Shown here piece by piece: positions 52,572 to 60,744 of a stretch of 64,000 bases of DNA. The notes beneath the pieces are model-generated. The model had not been told where the DNA came from. It searched no databases and saw only the letters and a list, made by a program, of their open reading frames with translations. The position numbers and the translations under genes were made by a program. The stretch is from CADEDH01 sp965263455 (GTDB taxonomy: Bacteria; Actinomycetota; Acidimicrobiia; Acidimicrobiales; SZUA-35): the NCBI GenBank assembly GCA_965263455.1, contig CBDHHN010000004.1, forward strand, positions 1,054,001 through 1,118,000, read 5' to 3'. Each line of letters begins with the position of its first letter. Within the stretch, counting starts at the first letter, position 1.

Positions 52572-52859
52572 TCAGAGGTCCTTCTCGGGCAGCTCCTCGA
52601 CGGTGATGACCTGCGTGGTCGACACCGTCACCCTGGCCAGGAACCGGGTCTGCCGATACATGTCCCAGACCCAGGCGTCGGTGAGCTCGTACTCCAGGAA
52701 CCGGTCGCCCGGTTTGCTCACCCGCTCGACCTGGTTGGCCAGGTAGAAACGACGCTCGGTCTCCACCACGTACCGAAACATGGGGATGACGTCGCGGTAC
52801 TCCTTGTACAAGGCGAGTTCGATCTCGGCCTCGTAGCGTTCGACCTCTTCGCTACTCAT
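52572..52859 (-). CDS. DUF2469 family protein
   Basis: This 95-residue protein belongs to DUF2469, a family confined to Actinobacteria. It starts VERYEAEIELALYKEYRDVIPMF, followed by RYVVETERRFYLANQVE and AWVWDMYRQTRFLARVTV. It is soluble and acidic; function unknown. It lies between rplS and yraN on the same strand, as in other Actinobacteria, 21 bases downstream of rplS. Its presence supports the taxonomic assignment. Confidence 0.94.
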   Translation of the reverse strand: MSSEEVERYEAEIELALYKEYRDVIPMFRYVVETERRFYLANQVERVSKPGDRFLEYELTDAWVWDMYRQTRFLARVTVSTTQVITVEELPEKDL

Positions 52860-52880
52860 GGCCCGCCCTCGATCCGGGAT

Positions 52881-53228
52881 CTAGCGGTCCCGCTTCTCCT
52901 TGACCTTGGCCGCCTTGCCGACCCGGTCACGGAGGTAATAGAGCTTGGCCCGTCGAACATCACCCCGGGCTCCTACCTCGATCTTGTCGATGATGGGCGA
53001 ATGCAGGGGGAAGCAGCGCTCGACACCCACGCCCATGCTGACCTTGCGCACGGTGAAGGTCTCCCGGAGGGACTCGCCCTTGCGGGCGATCACGATTCCC
53101 TCGAAGACCTGCACCCGCTCCCGGTTGCCCTCGACCACCTTCACGTGGACCTTGACGGTGTCACCGGCGTTGAACTCCGGGATGTCGTCGCGGAGCTGAT
53201 CCTGTTCAACCAGTTCGGTGAGGTTCAT
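52881..53228 (-). CDS. rplS: 50S ribosomal protein L19
   Basis: L19 sits at the 30S-50S interface. The ATG at 53228 gives 115 residues: IPEFNAGDTVKVHVKVVEGNRERVQVFEG, then IARKGESLRETFTVRKVSMGVGVERCFPLHSP and RRAKLYYLRDRVGKAAKVKEK. A TAGCAT box lies about 90 bases upstream, on the minus strand. Upstream trmD is separated by a 203-base gap that holds this promoter. Confidence 0.98.
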   Translation of the reverse strand: MNLTELVEQDQLRDDIPEFNAGDTVKVHVKVVEGNRERVQVFEGIVIARKGESLRETFTVRKVSMGVGVERCFPLHSPIIDKIEVGARGDVRRAKLYYLRDRVGKAAKVKEKRDR

Positions 53229-53431
53229 GATCGTGTTCCTGAGCTGGGACGGTCGGTCTGCCGGCGAAGCGGCGCCCACCGGGCAACGTCGGAACGATGC
53301 CGGGCGGCTCATCTATGCTACGGCGCCCGCGGCCCAGTCACACCCGTGGCGCAGGGCAGGGTGGGGCGAGCCAGGGCCGGACAAGACAGAGCCCCCCGGG
53401 GGCGGGGCGGGAGCCGTGGCCGGCCCGCGGT

Positions 53432-54157
53432 TCAGGGTTCGAGGCCGAACTCGGCCAGAACGGCGCGATCGTCGGCGTCGAGCCCGCCGCGGGCCTCGAT
53501 CAGGTCGGGCCGGTTCCGCACCGTGCGGGCCAGGGCCTGGGCCCGTCGCCAGCGCCCGACCCGGCCGTGGTCCCCCGAGGTCAACACCTCGGGCACGTCC
53601 CAGCCCCGGAATGAGGCCGGGCGCGTGTAGTGCGGGTACTCGAGCAGGCCCCGGGCGAACGAGTCGTCCTCGACCGACTCCCGATTGCCGACCACGCCAG
53701 GCACCAGGCGGCCGACAGCCTCCAGGACCACGGCCGCCGCAACCTCGCCGCCGGCCAGCACGTAGTCGCCTATCGACAGTTCACCGTCGATCAGGTGTTC
53801 CCGGACGCGCTCGTCCACCCCCTCGTAGCGACCACAGAGCAGGGTGAACCCGTCGAGTTCGGCCAGCTCCCGGGCGTAGCCGTGATCCAGGGTGCGTCCC
53901 GCCGGCGACAGGTAGAGCAGAGGGCGCGGCGGATCGACGGCCTCCACCGTGGTGAACACCGGCTCCGGCTTGAGCACCATCCCGGCCCCGCCCCCGAACG
54001 GGCTGTCGTCGACCGACCGGTGGGGGTCGGTGGTGACCGAGCGCAGGTCGTGGACCCGGATGTCGAGCACCCCGTCCTGACGGGCCTTGCCCAGCAGCGA
54101 CGACGAGGCCCAGCCCTCAACCAGGTCGGGGAAGATGGTGATGACGTCGATGCGCAC
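53432..54157 (-). CDS. trmD: tRNA (guanine(37)-N1)-methyltransferase
   Basis: TrmD methylates G37 of tRNAs with S-adenosylmethionine. The 241-residue protein shows the knotted-fold motifs DVITIFPDLVEGW, DDSPFGGGAGMVLKPEPVF, LLCGRYEGVDERVREHLIDGELSIGDYVLAGGE and LEYPHYTRPASFRGWDVPEVL. The start is a GTG at 54157, 3 bases past the rimM stop. It is between rimM and rplS, the conventional place. Confidence 0.98.
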   Translation of the reverse strand: MRIDVITIFPDLVEGWASSSLLGKARQDGVLDIRVHDLRSVTTDPHRSVDDSPFGGGAGMVLKPEPVFTTVEAVDPPRPLLYLSPAGRTLDHGYARELAELDGFTLLCGRYEGVDERVREHLIDGELSIGDYVLAGGEVAAAVVLEAVGRLVPGVVGNRESVEDDSFARGLLEYPHYTRPASFRGWDVPEVLTSGDHGRVGRWRRAQALARTVRNRPDLIEARGGLDADDRAVLAEFGLEP

Positions 54158-54160
54158 CGG

Positions 54161-54655
54161 TCAGGCCGGATCGTCGAGCAGGCCGGGGGGTACGTCGACG
54201 CTCACGATCACATCGTCGTGGTCCTGGTAGAAGGCCAGAGGCACGAGGCGACCGTCGTCGAGTTCCAGCAGGTCGGAGGCCGGGTTGTCGATCACGGCCA
54301 CCACCGGTCCGTGATCGTTGCCGTGCTGGTCGACCAGACGGAGCCCGATGATCTCGTGGACGAACACGGCGTCCGGATCGTCCAGGGGCTCGGCGTGCAG
54401 GACCTGGCCCCGCAACCGTTCCGCCTGGTCGCGGTCGACGACGCCGTCGAAGTGGATCAGCCACCGCTTCTGATGGGGGCGGGCCGAGGCCACCCGTAGG
54501 ACCTGGTCACCGGCCCGAAGCTCGGTGCCGGGCGCGGTACGTTCGGCCGTTCGATCGGTGGTGAAATCGACGACGACCTCGCCCCGTAGGCCGTGGGGCT
54601 TGCCGATGCGGCCCACCTCAAGTTCGGGGGGCGGGGTCGGGGATCGGTCGTTCAC
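54161..54655 (-). CDS. rimM: Ribosome maturation factor RimM
   Basis: RimM binds S19 and helps mature the 30S head. The GTG at 54655 gives 164 residues: LEVGRIGKPHGLRGEVVVDFTTDR, then WLIHFDGVVDRDQAERLRG and the PRC-barrel (EIIGLRLVDQHGNDHGPVVAVIDNPASDLLELDDGR). Downstream of the KH gene, upstream of trmD. Confidence 0.95.
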   Translation of the reverse strand: MNDRSPTPPPELEVGRIGKPHGLRGEVVVDFTTDRTAERTAPGTELRAGDQVLRVASARPHQKRWLIHFDGVVDRDQAERLRGQVLHAEPLDDPDAVFVHEIIGLRLVDQHGNDHGPVVAVIDNPASDLLELDDGRLVPLAFYQDHDDVIVSVDVPPGLLDDPA

Positions 54656-54692
54656 GTCGGTGGCACCCGGGGCCGTCCCCCGGGGGCGTGGG

Positions 54693-54947
54693 CTATTCGA
54701 CGAACTCGACCTCGGTCGTGACGCCGTCCTTGGCCGCGGCGGCACCGACCACGGTGCGGATGGCCGAGGCCACCCGGCCCCGGCGGCCGATGACCCGGCC
54801 CATGTCGTCATCGTTGACGGTGACGTCGAGGCGAACGGTGTCACCGCTGGCGGTGGCCTCGATCGACACGTCGTCGGGATTGGACACGACCGAGCGGCAC
54901 AGATGCAGCAGCACGGCTTCGGCGGTGGGAGCCGGTGAGTCGCTCAC
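54693..54947 (-). CDS. KH-domain RNA-binding protein (KhpA-like)
   Basis: This 84-residue protein is one KH domain: VRLDVTVNDDDMGRVIGRRGRVASAIRTVVGA, with the GxxG loop GRRG. KhpA forms an RNA-binding dimer and affects division and gene expression in Gram-positives. Its GTG at 54947 overlaps the rpsP stop (GTGA). It is in the rpsP-khpA-rimM-trmD cluster. Confidence 0.95.
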   Translation of the reverse strand: MSDSPAPTAEAVLLHLCRSVVSNPDDVSIEATASGDTVRLDVTVNDDDMGRVIGRRGRVASAIRTVVGAAAAKDGVTTEVEFVE

Positions 54948-55309
54948 GCCTCAGCTCCTGCCGCCACCGTCTCGCCGGCGGCCTCGGCCGCCGCCGCTTC
55001 GGCTTCAGCCTTGGCCGCGGCGGCCTGGGCCTCGAGATCCTCGACCGTTGTCCCGTCCTTGAAGGCCGACCAGGCGCCCGAGATCTCCAGCAGCTTGCGG
55101 ACCCGCTCGGAGGGCTGCGCCCCCTTGCGAAGCCAGCCCACGGCCTTGGCGTTGTTGATCTCGATCAGCGACGGCTCGTGGCGCGGGTTGTAGGTCCCGA
55201 CGATCTCGATGAACCGACCGTCCCGGGGGGACCGCTGGTCGGCGGCGACCACGCGATAGACCGGCTGCTTCTTCTTTCCCATCCGCATCAGGCGGAGACG
55301 TACGGCCAC
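54944..55309 (-). CDS. rpsP: 30S ribosomal protein S16 with Ala/Glu-rich tail
   Basis: S16 is an early 30S assembly protein. The 121-residue product starts MAVRLRLMRMGKKKQPVYRVVAADQRSPRDG, then EIVGTYNPRHEP and KGAQPSERVRKLLEISG. Residues 90-121 form an Ala/Glu tail. The start is a GTG with AGAGAAG upstream. The gap to ffh (153 bases) should hold its promoter. Confidence 0.97.
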   Translation of the reverse strand: MAVRLRLMRMGKKKQPVYRVVAADQRSPRDGRFIEIVGTYNPRHEPSLIEINNAKAVGWLRKGAQPSERVRKLLEISGAWSAFKDGTTVEDLEAQAAAAKAEAEAAAAEAAGETVAAGAEA

Positions 55310-55462
55310 GGCTTCTTCTCTCTGGTTGACGTGTCTGAATGACGGGTGTCGGTGGCCCCCATTCCCAGGGGTCGATAGAACACATAGAGGCTATCGGTCA
55401 GGGGCCTCAGAACCTCCGGAAGGCCGCCGGGGCGGGGCGGACCGGCGGCGACGACGGCCGAC

Positions 55463-56968
55463 TCAGCGGCCGTCGAGTTCGGACGCCATGCGCTCCAGGT
55501 CGTCCATGTCCAGGCGATCCATTCCCGGCAACATGAGCGGCGCCTTGGTCTGCTTGGTGCCCTTGGGGGTGACCCGGCCACTCGACTGTTGGACCCGGCC
55601 GCCCTTGGGGGTGGTCCGACCGCCGCCCTTGCCCTTGGGGCCCTTGCCCTTCTTCCGGCGTTTGCCGCCGGCCGCCTTCTTGGTCCCCATGCCCCCGAAG
55701 CGCTTCATCATCTTCTGCATCTCGGAGAACTGGGTCACCAGTTGGGACACCTGATTGGGATTGGTGCCCGACCCCTTGGCGATCCTGGACCGGCGGGAAG
55801 CGTCGATGATCTTGGGTTCGGTCCGCTCCTGGGGCGTCATCGACTTGATGATCGCCTCGACCCGGGCCAGCTCCCGATCGTCGACCTCGACGTCGCGCAT
55901 CTCCTTGGGCATGCCGGGCAGCATCCCCACCAGGTTCTGCAGCGGGCCCATCTTCTTGAGCTGCTGCATCTGTTCCAGGAAGTCGTCGAGGGTGAACTGG
56001 CCCTCGAGCATCCGGGCCGCGGCCTCCTCGGCCTCCTGCTGGTCGTAGGCCTGCTCGGCCTTCTCGATCAGCGTGAGCATGTCGCCCATGCCCAGGATCC
56101 GGCTGGCCATCCGCTCGGGATGGAACAGATCGAAGTCTTCCAGCTTCTCGCCGGTGGCGGCGAAGGCGATGGGTCGACCCACCACCTCCTTGACCGACAG
56201 GGCGGCGCCACCCCGGGCATCGCCGTCGAGCTTGGTCAGGATGACGCCGTCGAGTTCGAGCTTGGCGTGGAAGGCCTCGGCCACGTTGACGGCGTCCTGG
56301 CCCGTCATGGCGTCGACCACGAGGAAGGTGTAGTCGGGCGAGGTCACCTCGGAGATCCGGCGGACCTCCTCCATCAGCGCCTCGTCGATGGCGAGGCGGC
56401 CGGCGGTGTCGAGGATGACGACGTCGCGACCCTGACGGCGGGCCTCGTCGATGGCGGCGGCGGCCACCGCCACCGGATCCGACGGCTCGGAGAACACCGG
56501 CACGTCGATCTGGCGACCCAGAGTCCGGAGCTGCTCGACGGCGGCGGGGCGCTGGAGGTCGGCGCCGACCATGAGCGGGTTGCGACCCTGGGCCTTGAAC
56601 CAGCGGGCCAGTTTGGCCGACGAGGTGGTCTTGCCCGAACCCTGGAGGCCGGCCATGAGGACGACGGTCGGCGGTTTGGAGGCGTAGGTGATGTCGATCG
56701 TCTCGCCGCCGAGAGCCGCCGTCAGCTCCTCGTTGACGATCTTGACGACCTGCTGGGCGGGGTTGAGGGCGGCGTGGACGGCCTCGCCGACGGCCCGTTC
56801 CTTGATCCGGGACCGCAGCGTCTTGACCACGGTGAGGTTGACGTCGGCTTCCAGGAGCGCCAAGCGGATCTCCCGCAGGGCCTCGTCGACGTCGGCCTCG
56901 CTCAGCTTCCCCTTGCGGGAGAGCTGGCTGAAAATACCCTCGAATCTGTCGGTCAGCGATTCAAACAT
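55463..56968 (-). CDS. ffh: Signal recognition particle protein Ffh
   Basis: Ffh is the GTPase of SRP and targets nascent membrane proteins with FtsY (encoded at 62616-63788). The 501-residue protein has the N domain, G domain with MAGLQGSGKTTSSAKLA, DTAGRLAIDEALMEE, TKLDGDARGGAALSV, and the methionine-rich M domain (about 300-430). The C-terminus adds a Lys/Gly tail (KKAAGGKRRKKGKGPKGKGG). An inverted repeat, arms 55453-55460 and 55467-55474, spans the stop codon and could be a terminator. TAGGCT stands 9 bases before the ATG. Confidence 0.98.
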   Translation of the reverse strand: MFESLTDRFEGIFSQLSRKGKLSEADVDEALREIRLALLEADVNLTVVKTLRSRIKERAVGEAVHAALNPAQQVVKIVNEELTAALGGETIDITYASKPPTVVLMAGLQGSGKTTSSAKLARWFKAQGRNPLMVGADLQRPAAVEQLRTLGRQIDVPVFSEPSDPVAVAAAAIDEARRQGRDVVILDTAGRLAIDEALMEEVRRISEVTSPDYTFLVVDAMTGQDAVNVAEAFHAKLELDGVILTKLDGDARGGAALSVKEVVGRPIAFAATGEKLEDFDLFHPERMASRILGMGDMLTLIEKAEQAYDQQEAEEAAARMLEGQFTLDDFLEQMQQLKKMGPLQNLVGMLPGMPKEMRDVEVDDRELARVEAIIKSMTPQERTEPKIIDASRRSRIAKGSGTNPNQVSQLVTQFSEMQKMMKRFGGMGTKKAAGGKRRKKGKGPKGKGGGRTTPKGGRVQQSSGRVTPKGTKQTKAPLMLPGMDRLDMDDLERMASELDGR

Positions 56969-56977
56969 GACCGTTCC

Positions 56978-56983
56978 AGCCTA
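56978..56983 (-). promoter_or_regulatory. Leaderless -10 box for ffh (TAGGCT)
   Basis: TAGGCT on the minus strand ends 9 bases before the ffh ATG. The ftsY gene has the same TAGGCT box at a similar distance. Confidence 0.45.
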
Positions 56984-57000
56984 GGGCCACCGGCCGGGGA

Positions 57001-57324
57001 TCACCGACCGGCATGGCTCCGGGAAGGGCCCGGCGATCCGCCCTCATCGGTCGACAGCCGGAGCACGAGGCGGTCCTGGCCGAAGCCGAGCACCGGCTCG
57101 CCGCCGGGTCCGCACACATCCAGCATCGGCGGAGCCACCGCCCCCGCACCGAGGGCGTCGGCCACCGACCCACCCATCAGGGGCACCAGGGCACACTCGT
57201 CGATGGCGTAGACGTCATCCGTCGTCCACAGCTCGGGTCGGCCGTCCCCGTCGAGGTCGACCCCCCTCGGGGAGAAGACGGCGACCGGGGCCTCGATCCG
57301 GGTCCCGTCGATCCGCAGTGCCAC
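57001..57324 (-). CDS. Small protein with FG-GAP-like repeat, unknown function
   Basis: I do not recognise this 107-residue ORF. It contains GVDLDGDGRPELWTTDDVY, the calcium-binding FG-GAP-like loop of beta-propeller proteins, and two Cys residues. The only clear in-frame start is the GTG at 57324; no Shine-Dalgarno or TANNNT box is seen, so a start further upstream by an unusual codon is possible. There is no visible signal peptide. It may be the remnant of a larger propeller protein. It is divergent from the cupin gene and ends 32 bases upstream of the ffh start region. Confidence 0.45.
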   Translation of the reverse strand: MALRIDGTRIEAPVAVFSPRGVDLDGDGRPELWTTDDVYAIDECALVPLMGGSVADALGAGAVAPPMLDVCGPGGEPVLGFGQDRLVLRLSTDEGGSPGPSRSHAGR

Positions 57325-57396
57325 CGTGCGGCGCCGTACCTCGACCAGCCGGGCCGACCTGGTCCTGGCGGCCCGCTCGGTGTCCGACCCCGGAAC

Positions 57397-57402
57397 TACG
57401 GT
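57397..57402 (+). promoter_or_regulatory. Leaderless -10 box for the cupin gene (TACGGT)
   Basis: TACGGT ends 6 bases before the ATG at 57409. Confidence 0.5.
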
Positions 57403-57408
57403 CGGACC

Positions 57409-57807
57409 ATGACCACCGACGCCCCGACCCCGGTCTCCCTCGACGACGCCTGGGCCACACTCACCCACCTGCCCGACCGCACGCCGGCCACGACCTCGGC
57501 CGACTGCTTCGCCACCGTGACCGACTACCGCGACGGCGCCGTGTTCCTGGCCGACTACGCCGGCTCCAGCGCCTGGGAGCGCCATCCGGTGGGCGACGAG
57601 ATCGTCACCGTGGTCTCGGGCTCGACCACCATGACCATGCTGATCGACGGCGAGGAGGTCCCGTACCTCATGGGCCCGGGCCAGCTGATCATCGTCCCCC
57701 AGAACACCTGGCATCGATTCGACGCCCCGGACGGCGTCCGGGTCATGACGGTGACCCCCCAGCCGACCGAGCACCATCGGGAGACGGCTCCGCCGCCCGA
57801 GGGCTGA
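57409..57807 (+). CDS. Cupin-domain protein
   Basis: This 132-residue protein is a single cupin barrel. GSSAWERHPVGDEIVTVVSG and LMGPGQLIIVPQNTWHRFDAPDG correspond to cupin motifs 1 and 2. Motif 1 retains only one histidine and two acidic residues, and motif 2 keeps one histidine (Trp-His-Arg), so metal binding may be weak or different. Enzymatic and ligand-binding roles both occur in the family. It is preceded by a TACGGT box and followed, 62 bases on, by an unrelated membrane protein gene. Confidence 0.88.
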   Translation: MTTDAPTPVSLDDAWATLTHLPDRTPATTSADCFATVTDYRDGAVFLADYAGSSAWERHPVGDEIVTVVSGSTTMTMLIDGEEVPYLMGPGQLIIVPQNTWHRFDAPDGVRVMTVTPQPTEHHRETAPPPEG

Positions 57808-57869
57808 GGGCCGGTTGCGCCCGGTCTCGGACTGCGCGCCCCGGAGCGGGGTGTGGGAGGCTTGACCCC

Positions 57870-59237
57870 ATGCCCGAGGGCGACGATGTCGAGCTGCTGG
57901 GATCGGCCCCGAGCGAGGCCGAGACCCTCACCGCCACCGTCGATCGGGGCCTGGGCACACCTCCGTGGACCGCCGTCCTGGCCGCTCTGGTGGTGCTCGT
58001 GGGGCTGTTCTCGCTGACCCGCAGCGGTGACGACGCCGACCGCGACGACGGTGCGTCCCCGGTCCCGACCTCGCCCCCGACGGCCGCGGTGGCGGGCTTG
58101 ACGGCGGCCGAGACGGCGGCCCGACTGGTCGCCGTCGACAGCAACGGGAGCGACGTGCTCCTCCTCTCACCCGAGGACCGGGCCCGCTTCGACCTGAACG
58201 TCCGCGTGGTCGTCACCGACGGACGCCAGGAAGCCCGGCTGGTCGACCTTGGCCCCGCTTCCGAGGTCGGTTCCGCCGTCACCCTCGGGGCCGCCTCGGC
58301 CGACGGGGCCGAGGCCTCCGGCGCGGCTGATCCCCCCGGGGCGGAGGAGTCGGACACGAGGCTGTCCGAGCTGCCCGACCTGGCCCGGACCACCTTCGAC
58401 CCCTCGGGGCGATGGCTGGCCGGTATCGGGGTCACCGCCGGAACCGGCCGTTGGGTCCTGTGGGCCGGGCCCGTCGAGGGTCCGTTGGAACCGGTGGCCG
58501 TCGACGTGCGGGACTACGCCTGGCACGACACCGAACCCGGCCGCCTGGCCTGGTCCGGCCGTGGGCGACGCACCATCGGCCATCTGGACTTCACCCAACC
58601 CGAGTCGATGGCGGAACGGTCGCTGCCCTTCCGAGGCCTGCTGAAGGGCTGGGGTGACTGGGGGTACGCCCTGCAGACCTCGAACGTGCGCTTCGCCACC
58701 ACGATCGTGGACCGGGATCTCGTGGTCACCGCGGCCGACGTTCCCGGCCGGTTCGCCGGGTACCTGCCGGAGGCCGGGGTGGTCCTGTCGGGGGGCGACG
58801 GTCCGCCGGTGGCGGTCGAGCCCACCTCCGGCACGACGAGCGAGGTCGAGTGGCTGACCGACGAGGCCTATGTCTGGCGCATCGACCGGGATCCGAGCGG
58901 TGGCCCGGCGGTGGCCCTGATCTCCCCCGGCGGCCTGCGGGCCGAGCCGTTCAAGGGCGAGCTGCGGGCCATCGACGGGGGCCGGGCCCGGCTCCTGGCC
59001 GAGGTCAACGCCTTCACCGACGTCGAGGTCGTCGGCGGAGGCCGCTGGGTCGTGGTCGCCGACCAGTCGGCCGGGGCGGCGCCGACCATGGCCCCGCCGA
59101 CCGACGACGACGGCCCGGACACCCCGACCGGGTCCGGGCTGCTGCTCACGATCGAGGTCGAGACCGGGCGTCGGGCCGCCATCGCCATGCCCGAGATCTT
59201 CGGGCGGCAGTGGCTGGCCACCTTGAGCGTCGGTTGA
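57870..59237 (+). CDS. Membrane-anchored beta-propeller-like protein of unknown function
   Basis: I do not recognise this 455-residue protein. A single membrane helix at about residues 35-52 (VLAALVVLVGLFSLTR) is followed by a Pro/Thr linker and a large domain with repeated beta-rich segments of Trp/Gly/Asp type (FDPSGRWLAGIGV, YAWHDTEPGRLAWSG, WLTDEAYVWRIDRDPSGG). The pattern suggests an extracytoplasmic WD40/TolB-like propeller. No catalytic motif is visible. GAGGCT ends 7 bases before the ATG and may be a weak leaderless box. It is convergent with the dihydropyrimidinase gene. Confidence 0.65.
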   Translation: MPEGDDVELLGSAPSEAETLTATVDRGLGTPPWTAVLAALVVLVGLFSLTRSGDDADRDDGASPVPTSPPTAAVAGLTAAETAARLVAVDSNGSDVLLLSPEDRARFDLNVRVVVTDGRQEARLVDLGPASEVGSAVTLGAASADGAEASGAADPPGAEESDTRLSELPDLARTTFDPSGRWLAGIGVTAGTGRWVLWAGPVEGPLEPVAVDVRDYAWHDTEPGRLAWSGRGRRTIGHLDFTQPESMAERSLPFRGLLKGWGDWGYALQTSNVRFATTIVDRDLVVTAADVPGRFAGYLPEAGVVLSGGDGPPVAVEPTSGTTSEVEWLTDEAYVWRIDRDPSGGPAVALISPGGLRAEPFKGELRAIDGGRARLLAEVNAFTDVEVVGGGRWVVVADQSAGAAPTMAPPTDDDGPDTPTGSGLLLTIEVETGRRAAIAMPEIFGRQWLATLSVG

Positions 59238-59331
59238 GGACGACCACGCTCGCCGGCCGAAGCCCGGTCGAGCGTCGGCCCGACCACCCGCCGGCCACCG
59301 ACCGGCCCACCGCGGGGCCGGGCCCCGGGCC

Positions 59332-60744
59332 CTACAGCAGGTACTGACTCAGGCCCCGACGCTGGTAGCGGCCGTCGCCCTTGGCCCCGACGTAGCGCTC
59401 GTTCTCCAGTATGACCTTGCCCCGCAGGAGAACGGTGTCGACCCGGCCCTGGATCTCGAAACCCTCATACGCCGAGTAGTCCATGTTCATGTGGTGGTTG
59501 TCGACGCTGATGGTCCAGGTGGCGGCCGGGTCGTACAGCACGACGTCGGCGTCGGCCCCGGCCTGGATGACGCCCTTGCGGGGGTAGAGCCCGAACATCC
59601 GGGCCGGGGTGGTGGCGCACAGCTCGACCCAGCGGGGCAGGCTGATCTCGCCCTGGACCACGCCCTGGTAGATCAGGTCCATGCGGTGCTCGACCCCGCC
59701 GATGCCGTTGGGGATGTCACGGAAGTCGTTGCGGCCGAGGTCCTTCTGGTCCTTCATGCAGAACGGGCAGTGATCGGTGGCCACCACCGACAGGTCGTTG
59801 GTCCGCAGCCCGGTCCACAGATCGGCGTGGTGGTGTTCGTGCTTGGAGCGCAGCGGCGTCGAGCAGACGTACCCGGCTCCGGTGAAACCGGGGGCGCCGA
59901 GATGATCCTCCAGGTTGAGGTACAGGTACTGGGGGCAGGTCTCGGCGAAGACGTTGGCACCCCGGCCTCGGGCCGCAGCCACCTGTTCCAGGGCCTGGCT
60001 GGCCGACAGATGGACGATGTACAGCGGCGAGGCCCCGACCTTGGCCAGTTGGATGGCCCGGAACGTGGCCTCGCCCTCCAGCTCGGCCCGGCGCACGTAA
60101 CCGTGGTTGACGGGATCGGTCTCGCCTCGGGCCACCGCCTGCTCGGCCAACAGGTCGATGGCGATGCCGTTCTCGGCGTGCATCATGATCATCCCGCCGT
60201 TGCCCGCCGCCTGCTGCATGGCCAGCAGGATCTGCCGGTCGTCCGACAGGTAGACGCCGGGGTAGGCCATGAACAGCTTGAAACTGGAGATGCCCTCGTC
60301 GACGAGGACGTCCATGGCCTTGAGCGACGCCTCGTTCACGTCGCCGATGATCATGTGGAACGCGTAGTCGACGGCGCACTGACCCTCGGCCTCGGCGAAG
60401 CGGGCCTCGAGGGCCCCCTGGACCTGTTGACCGACGGTCTGGGTGGCGAAGTCGACGATCGTGGTCGTTCCACCCCAGGCGGCGGCCGTCGTCCCGCTCT
60501 CGAAGTCGTCGGAGGCGAAGGTCTCGCCGAAGGGGACCCCCATGTGGGTGTGGCAGTCGACGCCGCCCGGGATGACGTACGTGCCGGTGGCGTCGATGAC
60601 CCGCTCGGCCCCGCCCTCGGCCGTGATGGCCAGGGTCGAACCGGGCTGGAGGACGGCGGCGATCTGCTCGCCGTCGATGAGGACCTCGGCCGGGTCGGCC
60701 CCGGTGGGCGACACCACGATCCCGCCCTTGATGAGGATGGTCAT
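59332..60744 (-). CDS. Dihydropyrimidinase (D-hydantoinase)
   Basis: This 470-residue amidohydrolase opens dihydropyrimidine rings, the second step of reductive pyrimidine breakdown (or hydantoin hydrolysis). The metal site is seen in IPGGVDCHTHMGVPFG, the carboxylated Lys in SSFKLFMAYPG, MMHAENG (His), YIVHLSASQ (His) and SVVATDHCPF (Asp). The C-terminal strand region RYVGAKGDGRYQRRG is family-typical. Its ATG overlaps the stop of the upstream aminotransferase gene. Substrate (dihydrouracil, dihydrothymine or hydantoins) is not fixed by sequence. Confidence 0.93.
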   Translation of the reverse strand: MTILIKGGIVVSPTGADPAEVLIDGEQIAAVLQPGSTLAITAEGGAERVIDATGTYVIPGGVDCHTHMGVPFGETFASDDFESGTTAAAWGGTTTIVDFATQTVGQQVQGALEARFAEAEGQCAVDYAFHMIIGDVNEASLKAMDVLVDEGISSFKLFMAYPGVYLSDDRQILLAMQQAAGNGGMIMMHAENGIAIDLLAEQAVARGETDPVNHGYVRRAELEGEATFRAIQLAKVGASPLYIVHLSASQALEQVAAARGRGANVFAETCPQYLYLNLEDHLGAPGFTGAGYVCSTPLRSKHEHHHADLWTGLRTNDLSVVATDHCPFCMKDQKDLGRNDFRDIPNGIGGVEHRMDLIYQGVVQGEISLPRWVELCATTPARMFGLYPRKGVIQAGADADVVLYDPAATWTISVDNHHMNMDYSAYEGFEIQGRVDTVLLRGKVILENERYVGAKGDGRYQRRGLSQYLL

